DNA of 26,004 bases from an uncultured Pelagibacteraceae bacterium (GCA_902519635.1 CABYKW010000005.1:1-26004), one strand, 5' to 3'; counted from the stretch's first letter, positions 7,156 to 15,965 are shown. Translations and numbers: made by a program. The notes: generated by a model not told the origin, from the letters alone.

Positions 7156-8898
7156 ATGAAATTTCAAGAATTAAAGCTTATTCTAACAAGACTTTATAAA
7201 GAACATATACGATTCCACTTAAAGAGAATATTGTTATGTTTAATATTATCAATAGTTATCGCGGGAACTACATCAGCAATAGCTTGGTTGCTTGATCCGG
7301 CAGTTAAAAAAATATTTATAGATAAGAACGCAACGCTTGCCTGGGTAATACCTATTGCTATAATTGTTACATTCGGAGCTAAGGGGGTATCCCTATATTT
7401 TGCTAGAACAAATATTAATATTGTTGGAGAAAGAATTGCAGGAGAATTACAAAAAAGAATTGCAAAATCAATTTTATTTTCAGATATTCAAACTTTAGAT
7501 TCCAGGCATTCGGGAAGATATATTTCTAATATACAGTACGACTCTGGTCAAGTTTCACACTTGGTTAGTACCGGTGTCCTAAACTTAATGAAAGACTCTT
7601 TTTCAGTTATTTTATTAGTTGGGCTAATGTTTTATCAAAATTGGAAATTAGCCTCATTTGCAATTTTTATGATTCCTCTTGCTGGAGGACTAGCAAAAAA
7701 CCTTGGAAAGCAGGTTGGTAAAGCTACTCTTCAAGCCAGTAAATTATCCGGAAATTTAGTTTCATTTTTATCTGATATCTTAAGAGGATCTAGAATGATT
7801 AGAATTTTTCAAAAAGAAAATCAGGAAAGTGAAAATGCTAATAATGTAATCACAGATTTAGTAAACAAAAATATTAAAATTCAATCTATTATGCTCAGAG
7901 CTACTCCGATTATGGAAGGTTTAACTGGAATTATGATAGCAGGATTTATCTTCTTTTCAGGGAAATTGATTAATGCAGGGGAGCTTGGGATTAATAATTT
8001 TTTTTCTTTCTTGGCAGCAATGATGTTAGCCTATCAGCCGATTAGATCTTTAGCTACTATAAACATGGTTGCTTACCAAGGAGCTGCGGCAGCAAAAAGA
8101 ATCTTTTCTATAACAGATAAACCTATAAATATAAAAAATGAAGATCATCTACCAGAACTGAAAATTAAAGAATGTAATATAGTATTTGAAAATGTTAGTT
8201 TTAAATATGAAACTACAGCTGAAAAAGCTATAAATAATATTGATCTACAAATAGAAGGAAACAAAGTTACAGCTTTAGTTGGCAAGAGTGGTGCTGGAAA
8301 AAGCACTATAATTAATCTTTTACCAAGATTTTATGACCCTCAAGATGGTATAATTAAAATAGACAATCAAAACATAAAAAATATCAATCTGAAATCCTTA
8401 AGAAACAAAATATCATTAGTAAGCCAAGATGTTATTTTGTTCGACAGCTCAATTAAGAATAATATTGCTTACGCGGACTCCACAGCAACACAAAAAGATA
8501 TTGAAGAAGCATGTAAGTATGCTGCCGCAGATGAGTTCATTAATAAACTACCAAATAAATATGATACTTTAGTTGGTGAAAATGGGGTAAGGCTTTCAGG
8601 GGGTCAAAAGCAAAGAATTTCTATAGCTAGAGCCATACTTAAAAAATCTCCTATAATTCTATTAGATGAAGCTACTTCTTCTCTGGATACAGAGTCTGAA
8701 AGAATAGTTCAAAATGCTATAAATAATCTAATAAAAGGAAGAACTACGATAGTTATTGCACATAGGATGTCTACTATTCACAATTCTGATAAAATATTTT
8801 TGTTAGAAAATGGAAAAATAATTAATTCAGGTAATCATGAACACTTAATAAATAATAGTGAAGAATATAAGGCTTTATATAAAAATCAATTAAAGTAA
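7156..8898 (+). CDS. msbA: Lipid A export ABC transporter, permease/ATP-binding protein
   Basis: MsbA-type half-transporter (580 residues) that, as a homodimer, flips Kdo-lipid A (core lipid A) across the inner membrane. The first about 320 residues are the six-helix transmembrane domain. The nucleotide-binding domain follows, with Walker A GKSGAGKST at 376-384, the Q-loop Gln424, the signature LSGGQ at 480-484, Walker B ILLDEA with Glu505, and the H-loop in VIAHRMST. All catalytic elements are intact. Fused ABC exporters of this type can also carry other lipids or peptides, but being directly followed by waaA, lpxK and an lpxL-type gene makes the lipid A role very likely. The following waaA ATG is immediately after the stop codon. 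Confidence 0.92.
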   Translation: MKFQELKLILTRLYKEHIRFHLKRILLCLILSIVIAGTTSAIAWLLDPAVKKIFIDKNATLAWVIPIAIIVTFGAKGVSLYFARTNINIVGERIAGELQKRIAKSILFSDIQTLDSRHSGRYISNIQYDSGQVSHLVSTGVLNLMKDSFSVILLVGLMFYQNWKLASFAIFMIPLAGGLAKNLGKQVGKATLQASKLSGNLVSFLSDILRGSRMIRIFQKENQESENANNVITDLVNKNIKIQSIMLRATPIMEGLTGIMIAGFIFFSGKLINAGELGINNFFSFLAAMMLAYQPIRSLATINMVAYQGAAAAKRIFSITDKPINIKNEDHLPELKIKECNIVFENVSFKYETTAEKAINNIDLQIEGNKVTALVGKSGAGKSTIINLLPRFYDPQDGIIKIDNQNIKNINLKSLRNKISLVSQDVILFDSSIKNNIAYADSTATQKDIEEACKYAAADEFINKLPNKYDTLVGENGVRLSGGQKQRISIARAILKKSPIILLDEATSSLDTESERIVQNAINNLIKGRTTIVIAHRMSTIHNSDKIFLLENGKIINSGNHEHLINNSEEYKALYKNQLK

Positions 8899-10170
8899 AT
8901 GTTTCTTATTTATCGTTATCTCATTAATATCTTTTTTCCAATAATAATATTAATAACTTTTTTAAGAACGTATTTTAACAAAGAAGATAAAAATAGATTT
9001 AAAGAAAAACTATTTAGCTCATCATTTAATGTAAACAAAAATTATAACAAAAAACTAATTTGGTTTCATGTTGCTAGTATAGGAGAGCTAAAAAGCATTA
9101 TACCTTTAATTAAAAAATTGAATAGAAAAAATAATTTTGAATTTCTAATTACAACCATTACATTAAGTTCTTCACATTTAATTTCAGAAGAATTATCTGG
9201 TGAACAAAATATAACTCATAGGTTTCTGCCAATTGATAAACTTAATTTAGTAAAAAAATTTTTAGATAATTGGTCTCCAAACTTAACAATATTTGTGGAC
9301 TCAGAAATATGGCCAAATTTTATTCTAGAAATTAAAAAAAGAAAAATACCATTGGTACTTCTAAATGGAAGAATAACCAGAAAAACATTTTTAAGATGGA
9401 GTCTTTTACCAAAAGTAGCAGAAAAAATTTTTCAATCTTTTGAATTATGTTTACCAGCAAGTAAAGAGTCAAAGCAATACCTTGAAAAATTTAAAGTTAA
9501 AAACATTAAATATTTGGGAAATTTAAAGTTAACTTTTGAAAATAAAACTAATATTTTAAATGATAAAAATAAAGAGATCTTAAATTTTAGCAAATTTTGG
9601 TGTGCAGTAAGTACTCATAAAGAAGAAGATATTTTTTGTCTAAAAACTCATTTAAAAATAAAAGCAATCCATCAAGATATAATAACAATTATTATTCCAC
9701 GACATATTGATAGAGTTCAAAATATTAAAACATCTTGCAAAAAATTTAACTTAACTTGTCAAATTTTATCAAAAGATGAATTAATTAAGAATGATAAGGA
9801 AATTATTATAATAAATTCATACGGGATGACATCAAATTACTTAGAACTTTGTAAAAGTGTTTTTATTGGCAAGTCTATGATAGAGAAACTTAAACGTGTA
9901 GGAGGACAAAATCCTATAGAGGCAGCAAAGTTTAAATGTAAAATTTATCATGGACCATATGTATATAATTTCAAAGAAATATATGATCTTTTTAATAAAT
10001 ATAAAATATCCGAGGAAATTCATAATGAGATCGAATTATCTAATAAAATAAGTATGGATTTAAGTAAATCTAATGCAATTAATAATGAAAAAATAGAAAT
10101 TATTAATAATTTAGGAAAAAAAATATTAAATGATACATGTGATGAATTAGATAAAATAATTAATAAATGA
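8899..10170 (+). CDS. waaA: 3-deoxy-D-manno-octulosonic acid (Kdo) transferase
   Basis: WaaA (KdtA) transfers Kdo from CMP-Kdo to lipid IVA on the cytoplasmic face of the inner membrane. The 423-residue protein begins with a single membrane anchor (about 5-24) and then two GT-B Rossmann domains. The catalytic base corresponds to Glu63 in WFHVASIGE. Other family segments are DSEIWPNFI, LLNGRIT and, in the C-terminal domain, GGQNPIEAA, which marks the nucleotide-sugar site. The ATG abuts the msbA stop and the end overlaps lpxK by 4 bp (ATGA), giving tight coupling. Whether it adds one or two Kdo residues cannot be read from the sequence. Confidence 0.93.
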   Translation: MFLIYRYLINIFFPIIILITFLRTYFNKEDKNRFKEKLFSSSFNVNKNYNKKLIWFHVASIGELKSIIPLIKKLNRKNNFEFLITTITLSSSHLISEELSGEQNITHRFLPIDKLNLVKKFLDNWSPNLTIFVDSEIWPNFILEIKKRKIPLVLLNGRITRKTFLRWSLLPKVAEKIFQSFELCLPASKESKQYLEKFKVKNIKYLGNLKLTFENKTNILNDKNKEILNFSKFWCAVSTHKEEDIFCLKTHLKIKAIHQDIITIIIPRHIDRVQNIKTSCKKFNLTCQILSKDELIKNDKEIIIINSYGMTSNYLELCKSVFIGKSMIEKLKRVGGQNPIEAAKFKCKIYHGPYVYNFKEIYDLFNKYKISEEIHNEIELSNKISMDLSKSNAINNEKIEIINNLGKKILNDTCDELDKIINK

Positions 10171-11096
10171 AAATTTTAAAACCTAAATTCTGGGAAAAAA
10201 ATAATAACTTAATATCTTTATTGCTTTTTCCTATCTCATTTTTTTTACAATTATTAATTACAATTAAAAAAAAAATTACCTCAGAACATTCATTTAAAAT
10301 TCCAGTTATATGTATCGGAAATATATATTTAGGAGGAACTGGGAAAACGCCCTTGTGTATTTTAATAACTAAAGAATTAATAAAACAAAATAAAAAACCA
10401 GCTATAATAAAAAAATATTATCCTAATCAAGCTGATGAACATAGTCTAATTAGCAATAATCTTGACTGTCTCTTTTTAAATACTCAAAGATATAAAGCTA
10501 TAGAAAGCGCAGAAAAAAAACAACACGACATAGCAATTCTTGATGATGGTTTTCAGGATTATTCAATTAAAAAAAACTTAAATATACTATGCTTTAATAG
10601 TAATCAGTTAATTGGCAATGGTATGACACTACCTTCTGGTCCATTAAGAGAAAACATTAATGCTATAAAAAAAACTCAGATAGTCATAATTAATGGAGAA
10701 AAAAATAAAATTTTTGAAAAGAAAATTTTAAATATTTCAAATAAAGTTAAAATTTTTTACTCAAAATATTTGCCTATCAATATTAAAGAGTTTGAGAATA
10801 AAAAACTTTTTGTTTTTGCTGGAATTGGGAATCCAAGTAATTTTTTTAAATTATTAAGTGAAAATAATCTTGATGTTCACAAACAAATGGCATTTCCAGA
10901 TCATTATAAATTTACTAAGTCAGAGATTCAAAAAATGATTAACGAATCCTCTGAGAATAACTTGGAGCTTATAACAACAGAAAAAGATTATTTTAGGATT
11001 AAAGATCTTGGATTTAAACATATTAAATTTTTAAAAATAAAATTAGAAATTTTAGAAAAAGATAAATTTATAAATCAAATTTTAAGTTACTCATGA
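10167..11096 (+). CDS. lpxK: Tetraacyldisaccharide 4'-kinase
   Basis: LpxK phosphorylates the 4' position of the lipid A disaccharide, producing lipid IVA. The 309-residue protein has an N-terminal membrane-associated helix (about 15-32), the P-loop in IGNIYLGGTGKTP at 50-62, and the catalytic motif DDGFQD at 126-131. It is a little shorter than usual. Between P-loop and DDGFQD the normally conserved SRGYG segment is replaced by a KKYYPNQADE-like stretch (82-91), so this region has diverged although the core kinase residues remain. It is coupled to waaA and to the acyltransferase gene by ATGA overlaps on both sides. Confidence 0.92.
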   Translation: MKILKPKFWEKNNNLISLLLFPISFFLQLLITIKKKITSEHSFKIPVICIGNIYLGGTGKTPLCILITKELIKQNKKPAIIKKYYPNQADEHSLISNNLDCLFLNTQRYKAIESAEKKQHDIAILDDGFQDYSIKKNLNILCFNSNQLIGNGMTLPSGPLRENINAIKKTQIVIINGEKNKIFEKKILNISNKVKIFYSKYLPINIKEFENKKLFVFAGIGNPSNFFKLLSENNLDVHKQMAFPDHYKFTKSEIQKMINESSENNLELITTEKDYFRIKDLGFKHIKFLKIKLEILEKDKFINQILSYS

Positions 11097-11950
11097 TAAA
11101 ATCAATTAAATATTTTTTTGAAGCGACGTTTGTTTATTTATTTTTTATAATTGCAAAATTAATCGGTCTTTCGTTAAGTAGAAAAACCTTTTCTTTTATC
11201 TTTAAAAAGTTAGGTCCAATAATTAGATCAAATAATATTATAGATAAAAATCTACTGAAGTTTTCCAATAATCTTTCTGATCAAGAAAAAAAAGAAATAG
11301 TATCAAATATGTGGTCAAATTATGGAATGACTTTTATTGAATATGTTTTTTTAAATGATTTTAAAAAAGGACAAAAACATATAAATATTGAAGGAGAAGA
11401 AATATTACAAAAAATATTTTTAAATAACAAACCAGTAATCTTTATTTCGGGTCACTTTGCAAACTTTGAGCTTATGTCTATGGAAATTACTAAAAAAAAG
11501 ATAAATCTTGCAACTATTTATAGACCTTTAAATAATTTTTTTCTGAACCCCTTTATGGAATATTTAAGAAAAAAATACGTATGTAAAAATCAAATTAAAA
11601 AAGGAAGAGTAGGTGTAAAAGAGTCTATCGAATATATTAAAAATCAACACAGTATAGCCCTTATGGTTGATCAAAGAGTTAGTGAGGGAGAAAAAATTAA
11701 ATTTTTCAATGAAAAAGCTTTTACAACAACTTTGCCAGGGCAGTTAGCTCTAAAATATAATCTAGATCTGGTTCCTATATTCATTGAAAGAAAAAATAAT
11801 ATTTCATTTAAAATGAAAGTTTATGAACCTATTAAATCTTTAAGATTTAAAGACAAAATACAAATTTCTGAGAAATTAAATGAAATAATAGAAGATATGA
11901 TCATAAAAAATCCTAATCAATGGATTTGGACTCATGACAGATGGAAGTAA
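11093..11950 (+). CDS. Lipid A biosynthesis acyltransferase (LpxL/HtrB family)
   Basis: A 285-residue late acyltransferase that would add a secondary acyl chain to Kdo-lipid IVA at the inner membrane. It has an N-terminal membrane helix (about 10-28) and the HX4E catalytic motif in GHFANFE (H121, E126). Further family blocks are MVDQRVSEGEKI (191-202), TLPGQLALKYN and VPIFIER. The sequence does not tell LpxL from LpxM or from LpxP-type specificity. It overlaps lpxK by 4 bp and ends the five-gene ubiA-msbA-waaA-lpxK run. It is convergent with the DUF2093 gene, with 9 bp between them and no clear terminator hairpin. Confidence 0.9.
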   Translation: MIKSIKYFFEATFVYLFFIIAKLIGLSLSRKTFSFIFKKLGPIIRSNNIIDKNLLKFSNNLSDQEKKEIVSNMWSNYGMTFIEYVFLNDFKKGQKHINIEGEEILQKIFLNNKPVIFISGHFANFELMSMEITKKKINLATIYRPLNNFFLNPFMEYLRKKYVCKNQIKKGRVGVKESIEYIKNQHSIALMVDQRVSEGEKIKFFNEKAFTTTLPGQLALKYNLDLVPIFIERKNNISFKMKVYEPIKSLRFKDKIQISEKLNEIIEDMIIKNPNQWIWTHDRWK

Positions 11951-11959
11951 ATATTAAGT

Positions 11960-12160
11960 TTAATTTTTGTCTTTAATTTTTTTATAACTTTCTTTAACCT
12001 CTAAAGGTGAAAAGTAAGCCTCTTGTAACTCTACATTCCAGTAATTTAAATTTTCTAATGGGATTTCTTTTCCTGAAATAGCACAAACTACAAAGTTTCC
12101 CTCTTCAATAATATCAAATGAGTTATGTTTATATTGAAGTTTAGCTTTTTTTTTATTCAT
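11960..12160 (-). CDS. DUF2093 small protein
   Basis: A 66-residue soluble protein matching DUF2093, a family largely restricted to Alphaproteobacteria. Characteristic parts are AKLQY near the N-terminus, VVCAISGKEIPLENLNYW (24-41) with a single Cys26, and QEAYFSP (46-52). Function unknown. In other alphaproteobacteria I recall this family next to lpxK; here it sits at the end of the lpxK operon but on the opposite strand, which keeps the neighbourhood while changing the transcription unit. It is divergent from purD with only 30 bp of very AT-rich DNA between start codons, so promoters are probably shared or overlapping. Confidence 0.85.
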   Translation of the reverse strand: MNKKKAKLQYKHNSFDIIEEGNFVVCAISGKEIPLENLNYWNVELQEAYFSPLEVKESYKKIKDKN

Positions 12161-12190
12161 CTATAAATTATATATAATATATCTTTTCAT

Positions 12191-13471
12191 ATGAATATTG
12201 CATTAATAGGTAGCGGGGGTAGAGAGCATGTTTTATGCCAAAAAATATATGAGTCAAAAGCATCTAAAAACATACTATGTATCCCAGGAAATGCAGGCAC
12301 TGCAAAAATTGCTAAAAATATAGACATAGATTTTCTAAATTTCAAAATATTACTCAAGACCATTAAAAAACATAAAATAGATTTAGTGATTGTTGGCCCA
12401 GAAGAACCTTTGGTAAAAGGAATGGTTGATTTTTTAAATAAAAATAAAGTTAAAGTTTTTGGGCCAAATAAATATGCCGCAAAATTAGAGGGTTCAAAAG
12501 CATTTATGAAATCTATTTGTAAAAAGTACAAGATCCCAACAGCCAAATTTAAAACATGTAAAAATAAAAAAGATGTAATTAAATTTTTAAAAAAAACTCA
12601 ATTTCCATTAGTTGTCAAAGCAGATGGTTTAGCCGCCGGTAAAGGAGTAACTATCTGTAAAACAAAAAAAGAAATAATAAATGTTTCAAATGAGATATTT
12701 AAGGGTAAATTTAAAACATCTAAAAAACTAGTTCTTGAAGAATTTTTAAAAGGAGAAGAGGCTAGTTATTTTCTAATTGTAGACAAAAAAAGTTATAAAT
12801 TTTTTGGTTCAGCCCAGGATCATAAACGTGTAGGTGAGAAGGAAAAAGGACCTAATACTGGAGGGATGGGAGCATATTCTCCAGCTCCAATTATTAATAA
12901 AAATTTGGAAAAAAAGATTATTAATAAAATTGTAAAACCTACTTTACTGGCCTTAAAAAATAAAAAAAAACCATATACAGGATTTTTGTATGTTGGTTTA
13001 ATGATAAAGAACAATGAGCCTTATCTAATAGAATATAATGTCAGAATGGGAGATCCAGAATGCCAAGTAATCTTACCTAGATTAAATACAGATCTAATTA
13101 AAATTTTTAATGCATCTATAAATAATAAGCTTAATAAAATTAAAATAAATTGGAAAAGACTTAAATGCATGACTATTGTTTTGTGCTCTAAAGGATACCC
13201 AGGTAAAATTAAAAAGAATAAATTAATAAAAAATATTGATAAATTAAAACTTATGAAAAATTCATTTATTTTTCACGCAGGAACAAAATTTATAAATAAT
13301 AAATTGGTCTCCAATGGCGGAAGAGTATTAAATATTACTTCTACTGGAAGTATGTACAAAAAAATACGAACGAATATCTTTAAAATAATTAAAACAATTA
13401 ATTGGAAGCATGGTTTTTATAGAAAAGATATCGGCTGGAGAGTTATTAAAAAAAATTATGCGAATAATTAG
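12191..13471 (+). CDS. purD: Phosphoribosylamine-glycine ligase (GAR synthetase)
   Basis: PurD ligates glycine to 5-phosphoribosylamine with ATP, the second step of de novo purine synthesis. The 426-residue cytosolic protein begins with the N-domain motif GSGGREH at 7-13 and then the ATP-grasp fold. Visible blocks are VVGPEEPL-like at 67-74, VVKADGLAAGKGV at 141-153, DHKRVGEKEKGPNTGGMGAY at 210-229, and the metal-binding segment EYNVRMGDPECQ. Length is normal. The protein is notably Lys/Asn-rich, even for this window. Its 3' end overlaps the start of rsmD by 14 bp in another frame, so the two are probably translationally coupled. Confidence 0.96.
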   Translation: MNIALIGSGGREHVLCQKIYESKASKNILCIPGNAGTAKIAKNIDIDFLNFKILLKTIKKHKIDLVIVGPEEPLVKGMVDFLNKNKVKVFGPNKYAAKLEGSKAFMKSICKKYKIPTAKFKTCKNKKDVIKFLKKTQFPLVVKADGLAAGKGVTICKTKKEIINVSNEIFKGKFKTSKKLVLEEFLKGEEASYFLIVDKKSYKFFGSAQDHKRVGEKEKGPNTGGMGAYSPAPIINKNLEKKIINKIVKPTLLALKNKKKPYTGFLYVGLMIKNNEPYLIEYNVRMGDPECQVILPRLNTDLIKIFNASINNKLNKIKINWKRLKCMTIVLCSKGYPGKIKKNKLIKNIDKLKLMKNSFIFHAGTKFINNKLVSNGGRVLNITSTGSMYKKIRTNIFKIIKTINWKHGFYRKDIGWRVIKKNYANN

Positions 13472-14015
13472 TGGAAAACTAAAAGGAAAGACTCTATCTT
13501 TTTTAAAATCTGCAACTACTAGACCTTTAAAAGACTCGGTAAAAGAAAGTATCTTTAATATTTTAAATCACTCAAATGTCTTGGACATAAACCTTAAAAA
13601 TTCAAATATTTTAGATCTTTATTCTGGTATAGGTTCTTTTGGATTAGAATGTATTTCAAGAGGAGTAGAGAAAATTACATTTGTAGAAAAAGATAAAAAT
13701 GTTATTGAAATTTTAAAAAAAAATTTATTAAATCTTAATATAAATAAAAACGTTACTATCATAGTCGATGAAATAGAAAATTTTTTAAAAAAAGATTTTT
13801 TAGAAAAATTTGAAATAATTTTTCTTGATCCACCCTTTGCAAGTAATAATTATCTTCAAGACCTAAAATTGATTAAACAAAAAAAAATTTATAATAAAAA
13901 TCATATTGTGATAATTCATAGGGAAAAAAAATCTCCTGAAGATTTTAAAGACATTTTAAATCCCATTATCATTAAACAATATGGTCGTTCAAAAATAATA
14001 TTTGGGAAATTTTAA
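13458..14015 (+). CDS. rsmD: 16S rRNA (guanine966-N2)-methyltransferase
   Basis: RsmD methylates G966 of 16S rRNA in the assembled 30S subunit. The N-terminal segment MRIISGKLKGK with TRPLKDSVKES (21-31) is the RNA-interacting signature. The SAM-binding motif DLYSGIGSFGLE is at 53-64 and the catalytic motif DPPF is at 124-127. I chose the ATG at 13458, which gives a 185-residue protein starting at the conserved MRIISG. A longer frame from 13410 would add 16 residues without family support and overlap purD further. It is convergent with pgi, overlapping by 4 bp, with no room for a separate terminator. Confidence 0.92.
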   Translation: MRIISGKLKGKTLSFLKSATTRPLKDSVKESIFNILNHSNVLDINLKNSNILDLYSGIGSFGLECISRGVEKITFVEKDKNVIEILKKNLLNLNINKNVTIIVDEIENFLKKDFLEKFEIIFLDPPFASNNYLQDLKLIKQKKIYNKNHIVIIHREKKSPEDFKDILNPIIIKQYGRSKIIFGKF

Positions 14016-15148
14016 GATAAAATTCTTTTCGTATTAATTTTTACTTCTTCTACCGCTGGCTGATTAAATGGATCGATGTTAATCAATTTTCCTACAATTG
14101 CTGTTTCTAATATAAAATATGAAAAGAGCTCTCCTAAAACTTTTTCAGTAAAATCTCTGATTTTAAATTCTCTAAATGGAATTCTTTTCTTTTTTAATGA
14201 TTTTAAAAAAGCATTTTTTTGGGCTAACTTAATTTGACTTAAGCTTTTATTATTTAAGGAAACTAATTTTTTTTTGCTACCTATATCAGTGCTAAAAACA
14301 TAAAAAAGTTTATCTTCAGGTCCATCTAAATAAAGCTGTAACAAGCTATGATGATCTTTTGGCGCCGGAGATATTATTGGCAAAAAACCTTTTCCTTTCT
14401 TTCCTAGACTTTCAGCAATTAATTGTTGATTCCAATATAGGAATTGATTTAATTGTGGAACATAATTAAAAAAAATTAGAGTTTTCAATTTCTTTTTTTG
14501 TAAAATTTTAGCTAGTTTTGTTGAATTATCTTTTAGGTAAAATTTATTTTTACCTCTAAAATGATTTAGTAATTTTTCTCTTAATTTAGAAATATTTACC
14601 CCCATCAAGTAAGCTGGAACTAAGCCTACTTCTGACAAGACAGAATATCTACCTCCAATATAACTTTTATGCTCAATATGAAAAAGTTTCATTTTCTTTG
14701 CCATTAAATAAAGAGGATTTTGTTTTTTTTCTGAAATTATAATTATATTTTTACTTCCTTTTTTAATAATTTTAAGAGCTCTAATATTAGATAAGGTTTC
14801 AACCGTATTTCCTGATTTAGATATTATTATAAAAAGTATTTTATTCAGATTCTTTTTATTTTTAATCGCCTGTAATTCTTCTTCATCAATATTATTTAAA
14901 AATAAAAATTCCTTTTTAATTTTTCTTTTTAAAAAATGATAGATTGCCTCTGCTCCTAGTATTGAGCCTCCCATACCTATGATAACAACACTATTAAATC
15001 TTTTAAATTTGTCTAACTCTTTTAATTTACAATTTAATTCAAATTTATTACTTAAAGAATGAAATGTATTTCTAGATTTATCTATATTAATAAAAATATT
15101 GTTTAAAATATTAGAAAATTTTTTGTTTATTTTTTTATTACTATTCAC
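14012..15148 (-). CDS. pgi: Glucose-6-phosphate isomerase, short form
   Basis: Pgi interconverts glucose-6-phosphate and fructose-6-phosphate. The product has 378 residues, far shorter than the roughly 550 of enterobacterial or eukaryotic enzymes, but contains both SIS domains and the active site. Visible elements are the sugar-phosphate loop SKSGNTVET at 110-118, the family signature IGGRYSVLSEVG at 164-175, the catalytic Glu246 in QQLIAESLG, the His pair 266-267 in KDHHSLLQ, and the second signature FNQPAVEEVK ending in Lys370. The shortening therefore affects the N-terminus and surface loops, not the catalytic core. It is the last gene of the six-gene ribF-ileS-lspA operon and overlaps the BamF-like gene by 4 bp. 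Confidence 0.9.
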   Translation of the reverse strand: MNSNKKINKKFSNILNNIFINIDKSRNTFHSLSNKFELNCKLKELDKFKRFNSVVIIGMGGSILGAEAIYHFLKRKIKKEFLFLNNIDEEELQAIKNKKNLNKILFIIISKSGNTVETLSNIRALKIIKKGSKNIIIISEKKQNPLYLMAKKMKLFHIEHKSYIGGRYSVLSEVGLVPAYLMGVNISKLREKLLNHFRGKNKFYLKDNSTKLAKILQKKKLKTLIFFNYVPQLNQFLYWNQQLIAESLGKKGKGFLPIISPAPKDHHSLLQLYLDGPEDKLFYVFSTDIGSKKKLVSLNNKSLSQIKLAQKNAFLKSLKKKRIPFREFKIRDFTEKVLGELFSYFILETAIVGKLINIDPFNQPAVEEVKINTKRILS

Positions 15149-15462
15149 TTTCTGATATTTTTCATAATAGATTCTTCTACCGATGAAGAACCTTTTGTTG
15201 TAGACGTTTGCTCATCTGGAAGTTTTAAAATTTTGTTAATTTTATTACTTTCATTTTGTTTAGATTTTTTAACAGAATTGGGTTGAGGTAATGTATTATA
15301 TTCAGGTGGTAATATTAATGGATCTCTCTTTTTAACCAAAAATTCATCAGTATTTGTAATTTTTTCATTTTTTAATACTTTAGCTGCATCCGACGCGCCT
15401 CCACAAGAATGTAGAAAGGATATTAATATAAAATGTAAAAATATTATTTTAATTTTTTTCAT
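15145..15462 (-). CDS. DUF3035 lipoprotein, BamF-like
   Basis: A 105-residue lipoprotein candidate: a basic N-terminus, a hydrophobic signal peptide and a lipobox ending at Cys20 (sequence LHSC, then GG). After it comes the diagnostic DUF3035 segment TDEFLVKKRDPLILPPEY, followed by a low-complexity Lys/Asn/Ser-rich tail. DUF3035 corresponds to BamF, an alphaproteobacterial lipoprotein subunit of the outer-membrane beta-barrel assembly complex described in Caulobacter. The lipobox -2 His is slightly off consensus. It overlaps the end of lspA, which encodes the very peptidase that would process it, by 14 bp. It also overlaps pgi by 4 bp. The family call rests on that one conserved segment plus the lspA context. 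Confidence 0.78.
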   Translation of the reverse strand: MKKIKIIFLHFILISFLHSCGGASDAAKVLKNEKITNTDEFLVKKRDPLILPPEYNTLPQPNSVKKSKQNESNKINKILKLPDEQTSTTKGSSSVEESIMKNIRK

Positions 15463-15964
15463 CTTTTAGAAATAGTTCTTTAATAATCAGTATAAATATC
15501 CCTGATGTAATGAATATATCTGCGATATTAAATGTAAACCAGTGAAATCTTTGATAATGAATATCTATAAAATCTGGGACAGCAAAATATACTATCCTAT
15601 CATAAAAATTTCCCAAAGCTCCTCCAAGAATTATAGAGTATAGAATTTTTTCAAATAAATTAGATTTGATAATCATAAATACTATTATAGCTAATATGGC
15701 GGCTATTAATGCTGTAATTGAATTGTAGATAAGAGTAGAACTTGAGCTTAAAAATCCAAAACCAATCCCAGTATTCCATACTAATTCAAAATTGAGAAAA
15801 TCATTAATATAAACCCGATCATTTTCAAGCTGATGTCGAATTATTTTGATTTTAGAAATTCTATCTAGAAAAAATACTATTATAACAAATAAAAAACAGA
15901 ATAAATTGTTTTTTTGCAACAAAAATGAAAAATTATTTTTATCAAATTGTTTTGTAATATTCAT
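15449..15964 (-). CDS. lspA: Lipoprotein signal peptidase (signal peptidase II)
   Basis: LspA is an inner-membrane aspartyl protease that removes signal peptides from diacylglyceryl-modified prolipoproteins. With the ATG at 15962-15964 the protein has 171 residues and four predicted helices. The catalytic aspartates are D122 in LGNFYDRI and D149 in FTFNIADIF, with the usual PDFID between them. An upstream in-frame ATG at 15992-15994 would add ten residues and overlap ileS; I prefer the later start because it lies one base after the ileS stop codon. An N-terminal extension of about 20 residues before helix 1 is present in either case. Confidence 0.93.
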   Translation of the reverse strand: MNITKQFDKNNFSFLLQKNNLFCFLFVIIVFFLDRISKIKIIRHQLENDRVYINDFLNFELVWNTGIGFGFLSSSSTLIYNSITALIAAILAIIVFMIIKSNLFEKILYSIILGGALGNFYDRIVYFAVPDFIDIHYQRFHWFTFNIADIFITSGIFILIIKELFLKDEKN

Positions 15965-15965
15965 A

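Noticed and set aside
13410..13457. Upstream start for rsmD
   Set aside because: It would add 16 residues without family support and deepen the purD overlap; the conserved protein begins MRIISG at 13458.
8899..14015. Possible horizontally acquired island because proteins are very Lys/Asn-rich
   Set aside because: The genes are core lipid A, purine and rRNA-modification functions in ordinary order, and similar composition recurs in ribF and pgi; low-GC drift explains it.
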